DNA from: Hymenobacter sp. BT18
Lineage (GTDB): Bacteria; Bacteroidota; Bacteroidia; Cytophagales; Hymenobacteraceae
Length of the DNA stretch: 64,000 bases
NCBI RefSeq assembly: GCF_012273015.1
Contig: NZ_CP050954.1
Coordinates: 4,442,001 to 4,506,000 of the forward strand
Reading direction: 5' to 3'
In this document: positions 1 to 8,822 of the stretch, in pieces
Position numbering within the stretch: position 1 is the first letter of the stretch
Layout of the letters: each line of letters starts with the position of its first letter
Made by a program: the position numbers and the translations under genes
Notes under the pieces: model-generated
Databases searched by the model: none
Told to the model about the DNA's origin: nothing
The model's input: only the letters and a program-made list of their open reading frames with translations

Positions 1-1057
1 CCGTTGGGCGCTTTTCCCGCCAGGCTATGCCCAACATGCCCACCGCGGCCAGTAAGGCCAGCCCAGGCCCAATCAAAGCAATTTTGTTGTAGCCCCAGTA
101 CAGGTAGCCCAGGGCGCGCAACAGGTAGTAAAGGCTGGCATTGAACTCAAATGTGCGAAAGTACAGCCCCAGGCTTTGCCCGATGTGTTGGAGCAGGTCG
201 GGAGTCAGGAAGGGGGCAAAAAGCAGCAGCGTCGTCAGGCCGCACAGTAGCCCGTAGCCCACGGCGCGTCGCCAGCCCAGGCGCCGAACCAGTAGGGGCA
301 AGGCCACCAGCGGCAGCAGCTTGGTCGCTACGGCCAGCCCCAGCACCCCCGCCGAGGCCCGCCAGCGCCTCTGTCCCAACAAGGCGCCCGACGCCAGCAG
401 ACCCGTAATAACCACGGCCTCGAAGTGCAGGTTGCCCGTCAGCTCGACGAGTACCAACGGGTGCAGCAGGTACCACAGCGCCTGGGTCTTGGGAAGCTGC
501 AGGGCGCTTAGGAGCCGTAGCAGCAACCCGGCCGTAAGGGCCTCCGCCGCCAGCAGCAGCAGGCGAATAACCCAAATAAAACCCGTAGCTGAAGCGGGAA
601 ACAGGTAGGCCCCGAAGGCAAATGCCGCCTGGCACACGGGCGGGTAAACGGAGTAGTAGCGGGGCGAGTTAAGGGAAGGATATAGGACCCGCAGCTCCCG
701 CGCCAGGGCCGGTGGCAGCGGGGTAGCAGGACGCGCCGCCACCAGCTCACGGGGTTGGTAGCGGAAGGGGTTGTAGCCATGTACGACCAGCATCCCGTCC
801 CAGCGGAAGCGGTGGTAGTCGTCGGAAAGGGCGGGCGTAGCGGGTAGCCAGAGCAGCCGCAGCAGCAGCGCCACCCCCAGGCCCAGCCAGAGCGGCACGC
901 GCGCCCACAGCAGGGCCGCGTAGCCGGCAAAGGCAAGTGCCAGCAGCCCCAGCAGCTGAGCAGTATGCGCCCGTGGCGTGTAGTAGGCCAGAGCGACCTG
1001 TGCGCCCATGCTGAGCACTACGGCCGTGCCCAGCCACGCCGTCCGGCGGGTGCTCAT
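1..1057 (-). CDS. GT-C type membrane glycosyltransferase, DUF2029/GT87-like (3' end outside window)
   Basis: An open frame runs from an ATG at 1057 off the left edge with no stop, so the C-terminus is missing; about 352 codons are visible. The protein starts MSTRRTAWLG and is very hydrophobic, with roughly eight membrane segments. After the second or third helix it has an acidic loop, SDDYHRFRWDG, followed later by a YYSVYPPVCQ motif; both resemble bacterial GT-C mannosyl/glucosyltransferases that use polyprenyl-phosphate sugars. Its start overlaps the stop of the upstream GT2 gene as ATGA, so translation is probably coupled. The substrate is unknown; the nearby polyprenyl-phosphate-sugar-synthase-like gene would be a logical donor maker (inference). 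Confidence 0.75.
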   Translation of the reverse strand, partial: MSTRRTAWLGTAVVLSMGAQVALAYYTPRAHTAQLLGLLALAFAGYAALLWARVPLWLGLGVALLLRLLWLPATPALSDDYHRFRWDGMLVVHGYNPFRYQPRELVAARPATPLPPALARELRVLYPSLNSPRYYSVYPPVCQAAFAFGAYLFPASATGFIWVIRLLLLAAEALTAGLLLRLLSALQLPKTQALWYLLHPLVLVELTGNLHFEAVVITGLLASGALLGQRRWRASAGVLGLAVATKLLPLVALPLLVRRLGWRRAVGYGLLCGLTTLLLFAPFLTPDLLQHIGQSLGLYFRTFEFNASLYYLLRALGYLYWGYNKIALIGPGLALLAAVGMLGIAWREKRPT

Positions 1058-2520
1058 GCAACTTGGCCGTTATGGCGCACCGAGTAGGAAAACACCAGTC
1101 CGAAGCCTACCGTCAGCAGCAGGTGAAACGGAGCCAGCCCTAGCTCCCGGAAATAGACGCCCACGCCCAGCCCAAACAAGAAATACAAGGCCAGCAGCCC
1201 TTCCAGCGCCGTGAATAGGTTTACAGAGCCAGTGCGGTAGCGCCGCCGCAGCCAACCGCTTTGCCGACCCACCACGCCTAGCTTGGGGGTGCGCACAAAC
1301 GCCGACTGCCGGCCCGCCAAGCCCAGCACTACCGCTTGGGCATTGTGCAAGGAAAAGCCCATGGAGACGGCCAGAAACAAAAGAAACCGCCCGCCAAAGC
1401 CCAGCCTACGGGAGGTGGTAGCCGGCTCCTGCTGCCAGGCCGTGTAGTAGTAATACACCAAAGGCACCAGCGTAAGCAGAAACACCGAGGCCAATTGGAA
1501 CAAGGGCCGCAGGGCCGGAGAATGGTGTTTGATAAACACCATGGGCACGCTGAGCAGGGCCATGAGCAGCACCACCACAAATACGCTGCTGTTGAGCAGG
1601 TGGAACAGCGCGTGCAGCTTGGTCGCGGCTGTTTCGTCGGAGCGCAGCACTCGGCCCAGGTGCTTGCGGGCCGTTTCGGCGGCGCCCTTGTTCCAGCGAA
1701 ACTGCTGCGACTTCACGGCGTCCATGGCCGCGGGCAGCTCGGCGGGGGCTACCACGCCGGGCAGGTAGGCAATGCGCCAGCCGCGCAGCTGAGCGCGGTA
1801 GCTCAGGTCGAGGTCTTCGGTGAGCGTATCGGAGTGCCACCCGCCGGCATCGGCAATGCAGGCGCGGCGCCACACGCCCCCGGTGCCGTTGAAGTTGAGA
1901 AAATGCTGGCCGGCGGCCCGGCCCACCTGCTCCACCAGAAAGTGGGCGTTCAGGGCAAAAGCCTGGAGCTCGGTGAGCAGGGAAAAGCCTTGGTTTAAAT
2001 GGCCCCAGCGGGTTTGGACCACGCCTACCTCCGGCTGGGAAAAATACGGAATGGTGCGCTCCAGAAAATCGGGTGGAGGCACAAAGTCCGCGTCGAAGAT
2101 GGCCACGAACTCGCCCTCGGTGAGCGTGAGGCCGTGCGCCAGCGCCCCGGCCTTATACCCCTCGCGGGAGGACCGGCGCACGTGGTCGATGTGCAGGCCC
2201 TGGTGGCGGTAGAAGTCCACGCGCGCCGCCGCCACGGCCACCGATTCATCGGTGCCATCATCCAGCACCTGAATGTGCAGGCGGCCGGCCGGGTACCTGA
2301 GGGCCGCGGCGGCATCAATCAGCCGCTCCACCACAAACAGCTCGTTGTAGACGGGCAGCTGCACGGTTACCAGGGGCCACCGGGCAGGCGGCGCGGGGGC
2401 GGGCAGGGGGGTGGCGCGGTAGGCCTTTCGTGCCAGCTGCGTGAGGTGAAACTGCGAAAGGCTGAAGCCCAGCATGAAAAGCAGGCACCCGCCATACAGT
2501 ATCACTAGGGCAACTTCCAT
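1054..2520 (-). CDS. Processive family 2 glycosyltransferase (cellulose synthase-like)
   Basis: 488 residues. An N-terminal membrane helix (about 1-25) is followed by a cytoplasmic GT-A domain with the classic processive GT2 motifs: VLDDGTD, FDADF, TEDLD and QQFRW. Several C-terminal membrane helices follow (about 310-480). The QFRWNKGAAE region resembles CslA/mannan-synthase-like and bacterial CESA-superfamily enzymes, so it likely polymerises or transfers a hexose from a nucleotide sugar across the inner membrane. It sits between a DPM-like GT2 gene and a GT-C gene on the same strand and overlaps the latter by four bases. No PilZ domain or bcs partner is visible, so calling it cellulose synthase would be unsafe. 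Confidence 0.85.
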   Translation of the reverse strand: MEVALVILYGGCLLFMLGFSLSQFHLTQLARKAYRATPLPAPAPPARWPLVTVQLPVYNELFVVERLIDAAAALRYPAGRLHIQVLDDGTDESVAVAAARVDFYRHQGLHIDHVRRSSREGYKAGALAHGLTLTEGEFVAIFDADFVPPPDFLERTIPYFSQPEVGVVQTRWGHLNQGFSLLTELQAFALNAHFLVEQVGRAAGQHFLNFNGTGGVWRRACIADAGGWHSDTLTEDLDLSYRAQLRGWRIAYLPGVVAPAELPAAMDAVKSQQFRWNKGAAETARKHLGRVLRSDETAATKLHALFHLLNSSVFVVVLLMALLSVPMVFIKHHSPALRPLFQLASVFLLTLVPLVYYYYTAWQQEPATTSRRLGFGGRFLLFLAVSMGFSLHNAQAVVLGLAGRQSAFVRTPKLGVVGRQSGWLRRRYRTGSVNLFTALEGLLALYFLFGLGVGVYFRELGLAPFHLLLTVGFGLVFSYSVRHNGQVA

Positions 2521-2683
2521 GCGGTGCGAGGGTGTTGTTTTGAGTAAGCTGGTGAGTTAGTTGATTGCTTGATAAAATACTGTAGATCAGTGGATAATAG
2601 TCTTTTGGGTGAACTCAAGGTTCGCTGTAGGATTCCGGGGGGCAGGCTTCGGCCAGCGGGGGCGCAAGCTAGCAAAACCGGCT

Positions 2684-3382
2684 TCAACTCCGCCAGTAGC
2701 GGAAGATGGTCCAGAGGATTTTGTAGCCGGCCCCCAGTGTGCCTTTCACCGTGCCTGACACCTTGCTGGTGCCAATGCGGCGGCGGTAGCGCACCGGCAC
2801 TTCCACGCTGCGCAGCCCCAGGCGGGCCGCCTTCAGCTGCATTTCCACCGTCCAGCCGTAGGTCTGGTCCTGCATCCCGATACGTTGCAGGGCCTCCCGC
2901 CGGATTGCCCGGAAGGGCCCTAAGTCGGTGAACTGCGCGCCGTAGAGGGTGCGCAGCAGGGACGTAGCCAGCCAGTTGCCGAAGATCTGCTGGGGCAGCA
3001 TGGAGCCCGCCTCGCGCTGTCCCAGCGCCCGGGAACCAATAACTAAATCGGCGCGGCCTTCCAGCAGCGGGGCCACCAGCTGGGTCATTTCCTCCGGGTA
3101 GTCAGAATAATCCCCGTCCAGAAACACGATGATGTCTGCCTGTTCAGCCAGGGGGCGCGCAAAGCAGTGCGCCATGCCGGCCAAGCAGGCAAAGCCGTAG
3201 CCGGGGCGGGGCTCCCGCACCACCGTAGCCCCGGCGGCCTGCGCGGCGGCGCCGGTTTTGTCAGTCGAGTTATTGTCGACTACCACCACCTCCCGCGCCA
3301 GGCCCGCCGGAATTTCGGCCAGCACTTTCCCGATGGAATGCTGCTCGTTGTAGGCGGGAATGATAACGTCGATGACGGCCAT
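2684..3382 (-). CDS. Polyprenyl-phosphate sugar synthase-like GT2 (DPM1-like)
   Basis: 232 residues from the ATG at 3382 (MAVIDVIIPAYNE). A GT-A fold is indicated by IIPAYNE, VVVDNNSTDKT, the metal-binding FLDGDYSDYP and the TDLGPFRAIR segment typical of bacterial dolichyl/undecaprenyl-phosphate glucose or mannose synthases; no C-terminal membrane helices are present. The open frame continues upstream for 120 codons, but that part lies antisense to bcp and reads as non-coding, and a near-consensus -7 box at 3412-3419 supports the 3382 start. It probably loads a lipid carrier used by the GT-C enzyme downstream (inference). Confidence 0.85.
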   Translation of the reverse strand: MAVIDVIIPAYNEQHSIGKVLAEIPAGLAREVVVVDNNSTDKTGAAAQAAGATVVREPRPGYGFACLAGMAHCFARPLAEQADIIVFLDGDYSDYPEEMTQLVAPLLEGRADLVIGSRALGQREAGSMLPQQIFGNWLATSLLRTLYGAQFTDLGPFRAIRREALQRIGMQDQTYGWTVEMQLKAARLGLRSVEVPVRYRRRIGTSKVSGTVKGTLGAGYKILWTIFRYWRS

Positions 3383-3411
3383 GGGGGCGGGGGAGGGAAC
3401 GGATGAGCTGG

Positions 3412-3419
3412 CAAAGATG
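3412..3419 (-). promoter_or_regulatory. Candidate -7 box CATCTTTG for the DPM-like GT2 gene
   Basis: Minus-strand CATCTTTG matches seven of eight positions of the Bacteroidota TAnnTTTG box and lies about 30 nt before the chosen ATG at 3382. The same CATCTTTGCCAGC string precedes the FAD oxidoreductase gene at 10574-10581. Confidence 0.4.
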
Positions 3420-3493
3420 CAGCGCCTGCGGCAACCTTTCGCGCCGGAACGGGTTGAAAGCAGATTCTCCCAATACTTTCCTTTGCGAATACC

Positions 3494-3952
3494 ATGTTGC
3501 ACGTAGGCCAGCCCGCCCCCGACTTTACTTTGAAAACCACCGACGGTACTACCTTCCGCCTTTCCGAGCAGCGGGGCCGGGCCGTGGTGCTGTACTTCTA
3601 CCCCAAAGACGACACCCCCGGCTGCACCGCGCAGGCCTGCTCCTTCCGCGACCAGTACCAGGACTTTCAGGACCTGGGGGCCGAGGTAGTCGGCATCAGC
3701 TCCGACTCGGAAGCGTCCCACCAGAAGTTCACCCAGAAGCACCGGCTGCCCTTCCCGCTGCTGGCCGATGAGGGAGGGCGCGTGCGTAAGCTCTACGAAG
3801 TGCCCCGCGCCCTGCTGGGTATTCTGCCTGGTCGCGTCACATTTGTTATTGACCAGGAAGGAATTGTGCAGTATATTTTTAACTCGCTAAACCGCGCCAC
3901 CGACCACGTGAGCGAGGCCAAGCAGGTGCTGACCACCCTGCAGCGGGCCTAA
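3494..3952 (+). CDS. bcp: Thioredoxin-dependent thiol peroxidase (Bcp/PrxQ peroxiredoxin)
   Basis: 152 residues, the normal length for the family. It reduces hydrogen peroxide and organic hydroperoxides in the cytoplasm with electrons from thioredoxin. The active-site segment TPGCTAQACSFRD carries the peroxidatic Cys44 and the resolving Cys49 five residues later, the arrangement of two-cysteine PrxQ/Bcp enzymes. The following VVGISSDS and FPLLADE segments are also typical. It is divergent from the glycosyltransferase cluster, and a TTCCTTTG sequence (one mismatch to the -7 box) at 3478-3485 lies 8 nt before the ATG, so the leader may be very short. Confidence 0.95.
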   Translation: MLHVGQPAPDFTLKTTDGTTFRLSEQRGRAVVLYFYPKDDTPGCTAQACSFRDQYQDFQDLGAEVVGISSDSEASHQKFTQKHRLPFPLLADEGGRVRKLYEVPRALLGILPGRVTFVIDQEGIVQYIFNSLNRATDHVSEAKQVLTTLQRA

Positions 3953-4018
3953 ACCAGATAATGGCCCCCCGCAGTAGTCTAGAATGGAGATAATGACGTG
4001 TGAAACTGACCTGACGAC

Positions 4019-4576
4019 ATGGGGGAGTTGCTGACTGATCTGCTGCACCGCGCGCAGCGAAACCGCCGGGTAGTGTCCCTGCAAACCAGCGGGGGCATGT
4101 ACCTGGGCTACGTGCTGAGCCATAACCCGGAGCTGCTCCTGCTGCGCACCATCACGCCCCAGGGCCTGCCCACCGGGGTGCGCACGCTCAGCCTGGGCGA
4201 GGTGTCGCAGGTGCATTTCGACGACCGGTACGTGCGTCTGATCGAGTTCAAGGAAAACAACCCCGAAGCCGTTTACGGCGTGGCCGTGGCCCCCGATGGG
4301 CTGGAGCAGCAGTACCTGACGGTGCCTGTGCTGCTCCAGCGCGCCCAGGAAGTGCGCCAGCTCGTGCAGCTCGAAACGCTGACGGACCACAACCTGTTTG
4401 GCTACGTAACCCGCCTTACCGATGACGAGCTGCTGGTGGAGGCCTACACGCAGTACGGTGAGGCCGATGGGCACACGGTGCTCCGCCTGGAGGACGTTCG
4501 AAGCGTGATTTGGAGCGACGAGGACTCCCGCACCATTGAGCTGCTGCTGCGCGCCCGCAAAGAGCGGCCGGCATAA
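4019..4576 (+). CDS. Hypothetical protein with an internal duplication (two Sm-barrel-like halves)
   Basis: 185 residues, soluble, no signal peptide. I do not recognise a named family. The halves look alike: residues about 17-75 (VVSLQTSGGMYLGYV ... LSLGEVSQVHF ... IEF) and about 115-180 (LVQLETLTDHNLFGYV ... LRLEDVRSVIW ... IELLL). Each reads as a short strand pair with a GYV turn, a variable strand, then a conserved L-x-E/D-V-x-x-V strand, as expected for a small five-strand barrel of the Sm/LSm kind. This is inferred from pattern only. It lies 66 nt after bcp on the same strand and may be co-transcribed. Confidence 0.75.
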   Translation: MGELLTDLLHRAQRNRRVVSLQTSGGMYLGYVLSHNPELLLLRTITPQGLPTGVRTLSLGEVSQVHFDDRYVRLIEFKENNPEAVYGVAVAPDGLEQQYLTVPVLLQRAQEVRQLVQLETLTDHNLFGYVTRLTDDELLVEAYTQYGEADGHTVLRLEDVRSVIWSDEDSRTIELLLRARKERPA

Positions 4577-4644
4577 AACCCTGCAGCAGCTGACTTTTAG
4601 GGGCGAGGCGCGTACAACTTCGCGTACCGTCTGGCTCCCCGCTT

Positions 4645-5646
4645 ATGCTTCGCTTGCTCTTTACCTGCTTTGGCTTCCTGGCCGCGCTGGCCTGCCTGGC
4701 CCAGCCTGCCTCCACCGTACCTGCTTCGCTCAACGCTACGCTCGACGGCTATGCGTATCCTTTTCCGGTAAGCTACTTGCCACTCAAGCTGGAGGCGAAA
4801 CCGGTGCGCATGGCGTACATGGACGTACCGGCAGCCGCCAAGGCCAATGGCCGCACCGTGGTGCTGCTGCACGGCAAAAACTTCTTCGGGGCGTACTGGC
4901 GCGAGACCATCAAGGCCCTGACGGCTGCCGGGTTCCGGGTAGTGGTGCCCGATCAGGTGGGCTTTGGCAAGTCCGACAAGCCGGATATTCACTACTCCTT
5001 TCACCAACTGGCCCAGAACACGCGCCGCCTGCTCGATACGCTGGGCGTGCGCAAGGCCGTGATGGTGGGGCACAGCATGGGCGGGATGCTGGCCACGCGC
5101 TTTGCCTTAATGTACCCGGAAGCCACTGAAAAGCTGGTGCTCGAAAACCCCATCGGGCTGGAAGACTACCGCGTGGGCGTGCCCTACCAGACCATTGCCC
5201 AGGCCGAAGCCACCGAGTTGAAAAGCACCGAGGCCAGCATCCGCAAGTACCACGCTACCTACTACCCGCACGGCTACCCCGCCGCTCACGACGAGTGGCT
5301 GCTACCCCTGGCGGCCCAGACCCGCCACCCCGAGTTCCCGCAGGTAGCCCGCGCCAACGCCCTCACCTTTGATATGATCTACCAGCAGCCGGTGAGCTAC
5401 GAGTTCAGCCGGGTGCAAGTACCTACGCTGCTCATCATCGGCCAGGACGACCGCACGGTGGTAGGAAAGGGCCTCATCAAAGACCCCCAAACCCTGGCCG
5501 CAATGGGCCAGTACCCCGAGCTGGGCCGCCGCACGGCTGCGCAAATAAAAGGCAGCAAGCTGGTTGCGCTGCCGGGCATAGGCCACATTCCGCACCTGGA
5601 AGACCCGGGCAAATTTCAGGCGGCGCTGCTGGCGTTTTTGTGGTGA
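4645..5646 (+). CDS. Secreted alpha/beta hydrolase
   Basis: 333 residues with an N-terminal signal peptide (MLRLLFTCFGFLAALACLAQ, predicted cut near residue 20-22). The alpha/beta hydrolase core shows the oxyanion strand VVLLHGKNFFG, the nucleophile elbow VGHSMGG, an acid-bearing IIGQDDRT loop and the catalytic histidine in GIGHIPHLE. GxSMGG elbows with a cap domain of this size occur in epoxide-hydrolase/C-C hydrolase and lipase-like members; the substrate cannot be read from sequence. It follows the duplicated-domain protein by 68 nt with no terminator between them. Confidence 0.85.
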   Translation: MLRLLFTCFGFLAALACLAQPASTVPASLNATLDGYAYPFPVSYLPLKLEAKPVRMAYMDVPAAAKANGRTVVLLHGKNFFGAYWRETIKALTAAGFRVVVPDQVGFGKSDKPDIHYSFHQLAQNTRRLLDTLGVRKAVMVGHSMGGMLATRFALMYPEATEKLVLENPIGLEDYRVGVPYQTIAQAEATELKSTEASIRKYHATYYPHGYPAAHDEWLLPLAAQTRHPEFPQVARANALTFDMIYQQPVSYEFSRVQVPTLLIIGQDDRTVVGKGLIKDPQTLAAMGQYPELGRRTAAQIKGSKLVALPGIGHIPHLEDPGKFQAALLAFLW

Positions 5647-5725
5647 GGCGTATCGGCAGCGGAGCTACGCGCGAAAACGGCCAACGCCGACTACTGCTTC
5701 TGCCAGTTACATTTCTAGCTCGTTT

Positions 5726-5751
5726 AGGTTAGCACAAAGTGCGCCTAACCT
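5726..5751. other. Short hairpin in the intergenic region
   Basis: AGGTTAG (5726-5732) and CTAACCT (5745-5751) are perfectly complementary and enclose a second small CAC/GTG pair. There is no U-tract after it, so it is not a convincing terminator. It lies between the alpha/beta hydrolase and the S74 protein genes. Confidence 0.35.
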
Positions 5752-5833
5752 CAGGCCGATGGCTGCTTCCAGGCGGGGCGCGGCTTGAGCTACTATTTGC
5801 CATTCATTTAGCAGGATGAAGTAGTAATTTAAT

Positions 5834-5841
5834 TAGATTTG
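5834..5841 (+). promoter_or_regulatory. -7 box TAGATTTG before the S74 protein gene
   Basis: Exact match to TAnnTTTG, 30 nt before the ATG at 5872. It overlaps the TTG codon at which a longer reading frame would begin, which argues for the 5872 start. Confidence 0.6.
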
Positions 5842-5871
5842 GCCAGCAAAAATTCTGTGCGTCCGAATCCT

Positions 5872-7395
5872 ATGAAGCACTTTTATATTTATTGTGGCCT
5901 GGCTGCCTGCACTATAAGTGCCGCCGTAGCCCAAACCGGCGGCGTACGTATCGGCTCAGCCGGCGCTCCTGATCCCAAAGCGGTACTCGACCTCTCCGCC
6001 ACCGACAAGGGTCTGCTGATTCCGCGGATGGACTCTGTAACGCGCGTGGGCATCGGTAGCCCGCCCGACGGCCTGATGGTGTTTCAAACCAATGGCCGCC
6101 GGGGCTTCTGGTACGCTATGAGTGGTACCTGGCTCTTCATCCCCGACAAGGCCCGTAGCGGCGACAACCTCGGCAACCACGTGGCCACGCAAACCCTGGA
6201 CCTGAACAACAAACGCCTGCAGGGCATTGCAACCGCTGCTCTCGGCGACTCGACTTCCCAAGTGGAAATCCGCTCCTTAGTACCCAGCAAAAGCGTGGCC
6301 CTGATGACCCGCAGCATCTACGGCCGCAACTACACCCGCACCATGCTCTCGGGCTATGGTGTGGGGCCATACGGCGTGGATATCGACTACGCCGTGTGGG
6401 GCAACGCCTACCGCTCCGAAGGTTGGGGCGGCATCTTCACGGCGGGCCGCCCCGGGCAGCCCCTGCGCTGGGTGGGCCTGGCTGGTCACCCTGGCTACGT
6501 CAACGCCAACTCGGCCATCCGCATCGTCGATGGTACGCAGGGCGTAGGCAAGGTGCTCACCTCCGACGGGGTAGGCAACGGCAAGTGGATGCCGATAACG
6601 GCGGCGGGAGGTAACTTCAACCTGGGTACTTACAAACTAGTGGGCAACGGCGGAAGTCAAGGCCTCACCATCAGCAACTCTGGCCAAGTGGAACTAGGGG
6701 GCATGGCCACGCCCTCACTGCTGCTGCACTCCAATACCAACAACAGCGTGAATGGAGCCACATTACGCTTCCGCGAAAATGATGTCAACTACGGCTGGAA
6801 CCTGCGTCATAATAACGGGGGTAACGAGGGCGGCAGCACCGCAGACCGCCTGATTCTGGACCGCCTGAACGGTGCCGGGGCCGTGGCTGTTATGACTTGG
6901 GACCAAGGCACGGGCAATGTAGGGGTCGGCACCACCGCCCCAGCGTATAGGCTCGACGTGAACGGCACCATCCGCGGCAGCAACGTGTCGGCTTCCGATG
7001 TACGCTTTAAGAAGGATGTGCGCCCCCTTAGTGGCGCCCTGGCCGCCGTGCGTTCTTTGCGCGGAGTGCGTTACCAGTGGAATGCTCTGGGTGTGCAGCA
7101 TGGCGGGCAAGCCGGGGCTGAGCAAGTGGGGGTGTTGGCCCAGGAAATCGAGAAAATATATCCTGAGTTGGTGAGCACTGATGCTCAGGGCTACAAAGCC
7201 GTGAACTACGCCCAACTCACGCCCGTGCTGCTCGAAGCCATCAAAGAACTGGATGCCAAACTGCTCATCCAAACCCAGCGTGCCGAACAGGCCCAGGCCG
7301 CCCAGCAAGCCGACCACGCAATGCTGCAAACGCTGCAGCAGCAACTAGCCCAGCTAAAGAACTCCCTGGCTCCGGCTGTGCAAGCCCAGCGGTAG
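5872..7395 (+). CDS. Secreted surface protein with C-terminal S74 intramolecular chaperone
   Basis: 507 residues. A signal peptide (MKHFYIYCGLAACTISAAVAQ) is followed by a head domain with the GVRIGSAGAPDPKAVLDLSATDKGLLIPRMD pattern seen at the start of many Bacteroidota fibre-like surface proteins (written here as overlapping short motifs: GVRIGS, DPKAVLDL, GLLIPRM). Residues about 375-460 match the Peptidase_S74 chaperone (SDVRFKKDVRPL with the catalytic-type Ser and Lys, then VGVLAQEIEKIYPELV and NYAQLTPVLLEAIKEL), and a coiled coil (about 455-500) closes the protein. S74 domains trimerise phage tail spikes and then cut themselves off; here the protein is chromosomal with no phage genes nearby. 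Confidence 0.88.
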   Translation: MKHFYIYCGLAACTISAAVAQTGGVRIGSAGAPDPKAVLDLSATDKGLLIPRMDSVTRVGIGSPPDGLMVFQTNGRRGFWYAMSGTWLFIPDKARSGDNLGNHVATQTLDLNNKRLQGIATAALGDSTSQVEIRSLVPSKSVALMTRSIYGRNYTRTMLSGYGVGPYGVDIDYAVWGNAYRSEGWGGIFTAGRPGQPLRWVGLAGHPGYVNANSAIRIVDGTQGVGKVLTSDGVGNGKWMPITAAGGNFNLGTYKLVGNGGSQGLTISNSGQVELGGMATPSLLLHSNTNNSVNGATLRFRENDVNYGWNLRHNNGGNEGGSTADRLILDRLNGAGAVAVMTWDQGTGNVGVGTTAPAYRLDVNGTIRGSNVSASDVRFKKDVRPLSGALAAVRSLRGVRYQWNALGVQHGGQAGAEQVGVLAQEIEKIYPELVSTDAQGYKAVNYAQLTPVLLEAIKELDAKLLIQTQRAEQAQAAQQADHAMLQTLQQQLAQLKNSLAPAVQAQR

Positions 7396-7401
7396 CTCGG
7401 G

Positions 7402-8799
7402 TTATTCCAATATCCGCAGACTCTCGGCCGAAATCAGGGGAGAGGCCTGGTAGCGCCCTTCGCGCGGGCCGTTTTCCAGGTTGAGCACGCCGCGGGGGCA
7501 GGCCGTGCTGCACAGGCCGCAGCCTACGCACGCGGCCCGAATGATGGGCTCCCCGCGCTGGGCGTACTGCTTCACGTCGATGCCCATCTCGCACACGTTG
7601 GAGCAGTTGCCGCAGCTGATGCACTGCCCGCCGTTGGTGCTGATGCGGAAGCGGGAAAAGTGCTTCTGCAGCAACCCCAGGTACGCCGCCATGGGGCACC
7701 CGAAGCGGCACCACACCCGCGCGCCCATCAGCGGGTAGGCACCCACGCCAATGACCCCGGAGAAGATAGACCCGATAAAGAAGCCGTATACCTTGCTCAG
7801 CCCTTCGAGCGGGCTCACCCCATCAACCAGGGGCAAGCCCGAGCTGTGAGGCGAAGTAAACCAGCCCGGCAGCACGCCCGCCGCACCCAGCCACAACAGC
7901 GCCGTAACCAGCACGATAAAGCCCAGGATGGGATAGATGAGACGCACTTCCCAGCGCCAGGCTGTGCGGCTTTTGTCGGAGAGGTGGCGGTACTGGTCGC
8001 CGGCGGTTTCGGCCAGGGCTCCGCAGCCGCACACCCAGGAGCAGTACCAGCGCTTCCCGAAGAAGTACGTCAGCACCGGCGTGGCGACCAACGACATCAC
8101 CGCGCCCCAGAACACCATAAACACGCCCAGGGCCCGGCCGTCGCGCACGAGGTAGTCCACAGTGCCGGGAAAGAGGTAGTCGTACTTGAGGGGCCAGAAG
8201 TAGCTGAAGTAGAACTCCGGCTTCTGCAGGGCCAGCAGCAGCCCCGGCAGCAGCCAGGAAAAGCCCAGCTGAAAAAACATAACCGACCCCGTGCGAATAC
8301 GCTGGTAGGGGGAGTGGCGGTACTTATACAAAGCCCGCGCCCCCATCAGCAGCACCGCCAGCGTGTAGAACGTGCCGTAGAGAAACCACTGGTCGGCGGG
8401 CCGGTGGCGCAGGGTTTGGCTGAGGCCGTCGAGGGGGCGGATGAGGTTTTCCAGGTACTGCGGCCACCAGTACAGTACCACGTAAAAGCCCGTCAGGACG
8501 ATGCCCGTCATCCAGGCCACGGCGCCCCGGGCCGTGCTGGAGCGGGCCCACAGAAAGTTGTGGCGCACCCCGGCCGGACCCTGGCCAAATTTCCACCAGC
8601 TCCAGCCCAGCGTGCCCGCGCTCAGCAGGGCTATACCCAGCCAGAAAGCCGGCCCGCGCAGGCCCGCCGGGGCTGCCGCCGTCACCAGCAAAGCCAGCAG
8701 GCCCAGGGCAACCAAAGCCAGCCAGCTCCGCTCGGCCGGGGCAGTAGCCGGGGTAGGGTGGGCCAGGGGTTGGGCAGGGAAGGAGGAAATTGTAGTCAT
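7402..8799 (-). CDS. Membrane polyferredoxin, NapH/CcoG/NosR-like 4Fe-4S protein
   Basis: 465 residues from the ATG at 8799 (MTTISSFPAQ). About six membrane helices carry the two CxxxC signatures of the NapH/NosR/CcoG group, WYCSWVCGCGALAE and WCRFGCPMAAY. A C-terminal ferredoxin domain has two full 4Fe-4S motifs: CISCGNCSNVCEMG and CVGCGLCSTACPRG. It likely moves electrons between a cytoplasmic flavoprotein and the membrane. It is the last gene of a three-gene minus-strand set after the FAD oxidoreductase and a small membrane protein; a palindromic repeat lies in the 151-nt gap before it. No nap, nos or cco structural genes are in the window, so its terminal acceptor is unknown. Confidence 0.85.
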   Translation of the reverse strand: MTTISSFPAQPLAHPTPATAPAERSWLALVALGLLALLVTAAAPAGLRGPAFWLGIALLSAGTLGWSWWKFGQGPAGVRHNFLWARSSTARGAVAWMTGIVLTGFYVVLYWWPQYLENLIRPLDGLSQTLRHRPADQWFLYGTFYTLAVLLMGARALYKYRHSPYQRIRTGSVMFFQLGFSWLLPGLLLALQKPEFYFSYFWPLKYDYLFPGTVDYLVRDGRALGVFMVFWGAVMSLVATPVLTYFFGKRWYCSWVCGCGALAETAGDQYRHLSDKSRTAWRWEVRLIYPILGFIVLVTALLWLGAAGVLPGWFTSPHSSGLPLVDGVSPLEGLSKVYGFFIGSIFSGVIGVGAYPLMGARVWCRFGCPMAAYLGLLQKHFSRFRISTNGGQCISCGNCSNVCEMGIDVKQYAQRGEPIIRAACVGCGLCSTACPRGVLNLENGPREGRYQASPLISAESLRILE

Positions 8800-8822
8800 A
8801 CAACGGTGTAGTTCAGAACGCC

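Noticed and set aside
147..936. Several open frames in the other minus-strand frames at the left edge
   Set aside because: They overlap a longer frame (1-1057) that has no stop before the edge, normal coding composition and a GT-C motif set. The others read as Pro/Arg/Ala-rich noise.
1336..2508. Long plus-strand frames inside the GT2 gene (220 and 169 codons)
   Set aside because: They are antisense shadows of a well-defined GT2 gene with complete motifs, a normal effect of high GC content.
2684..3742. 352-codon version of the DPM-like GT2 gene
   Set aside because: The extra 120 codons lie antisense to bcp and have no protein character; the -7 box at 3412 supports the start at 3382.
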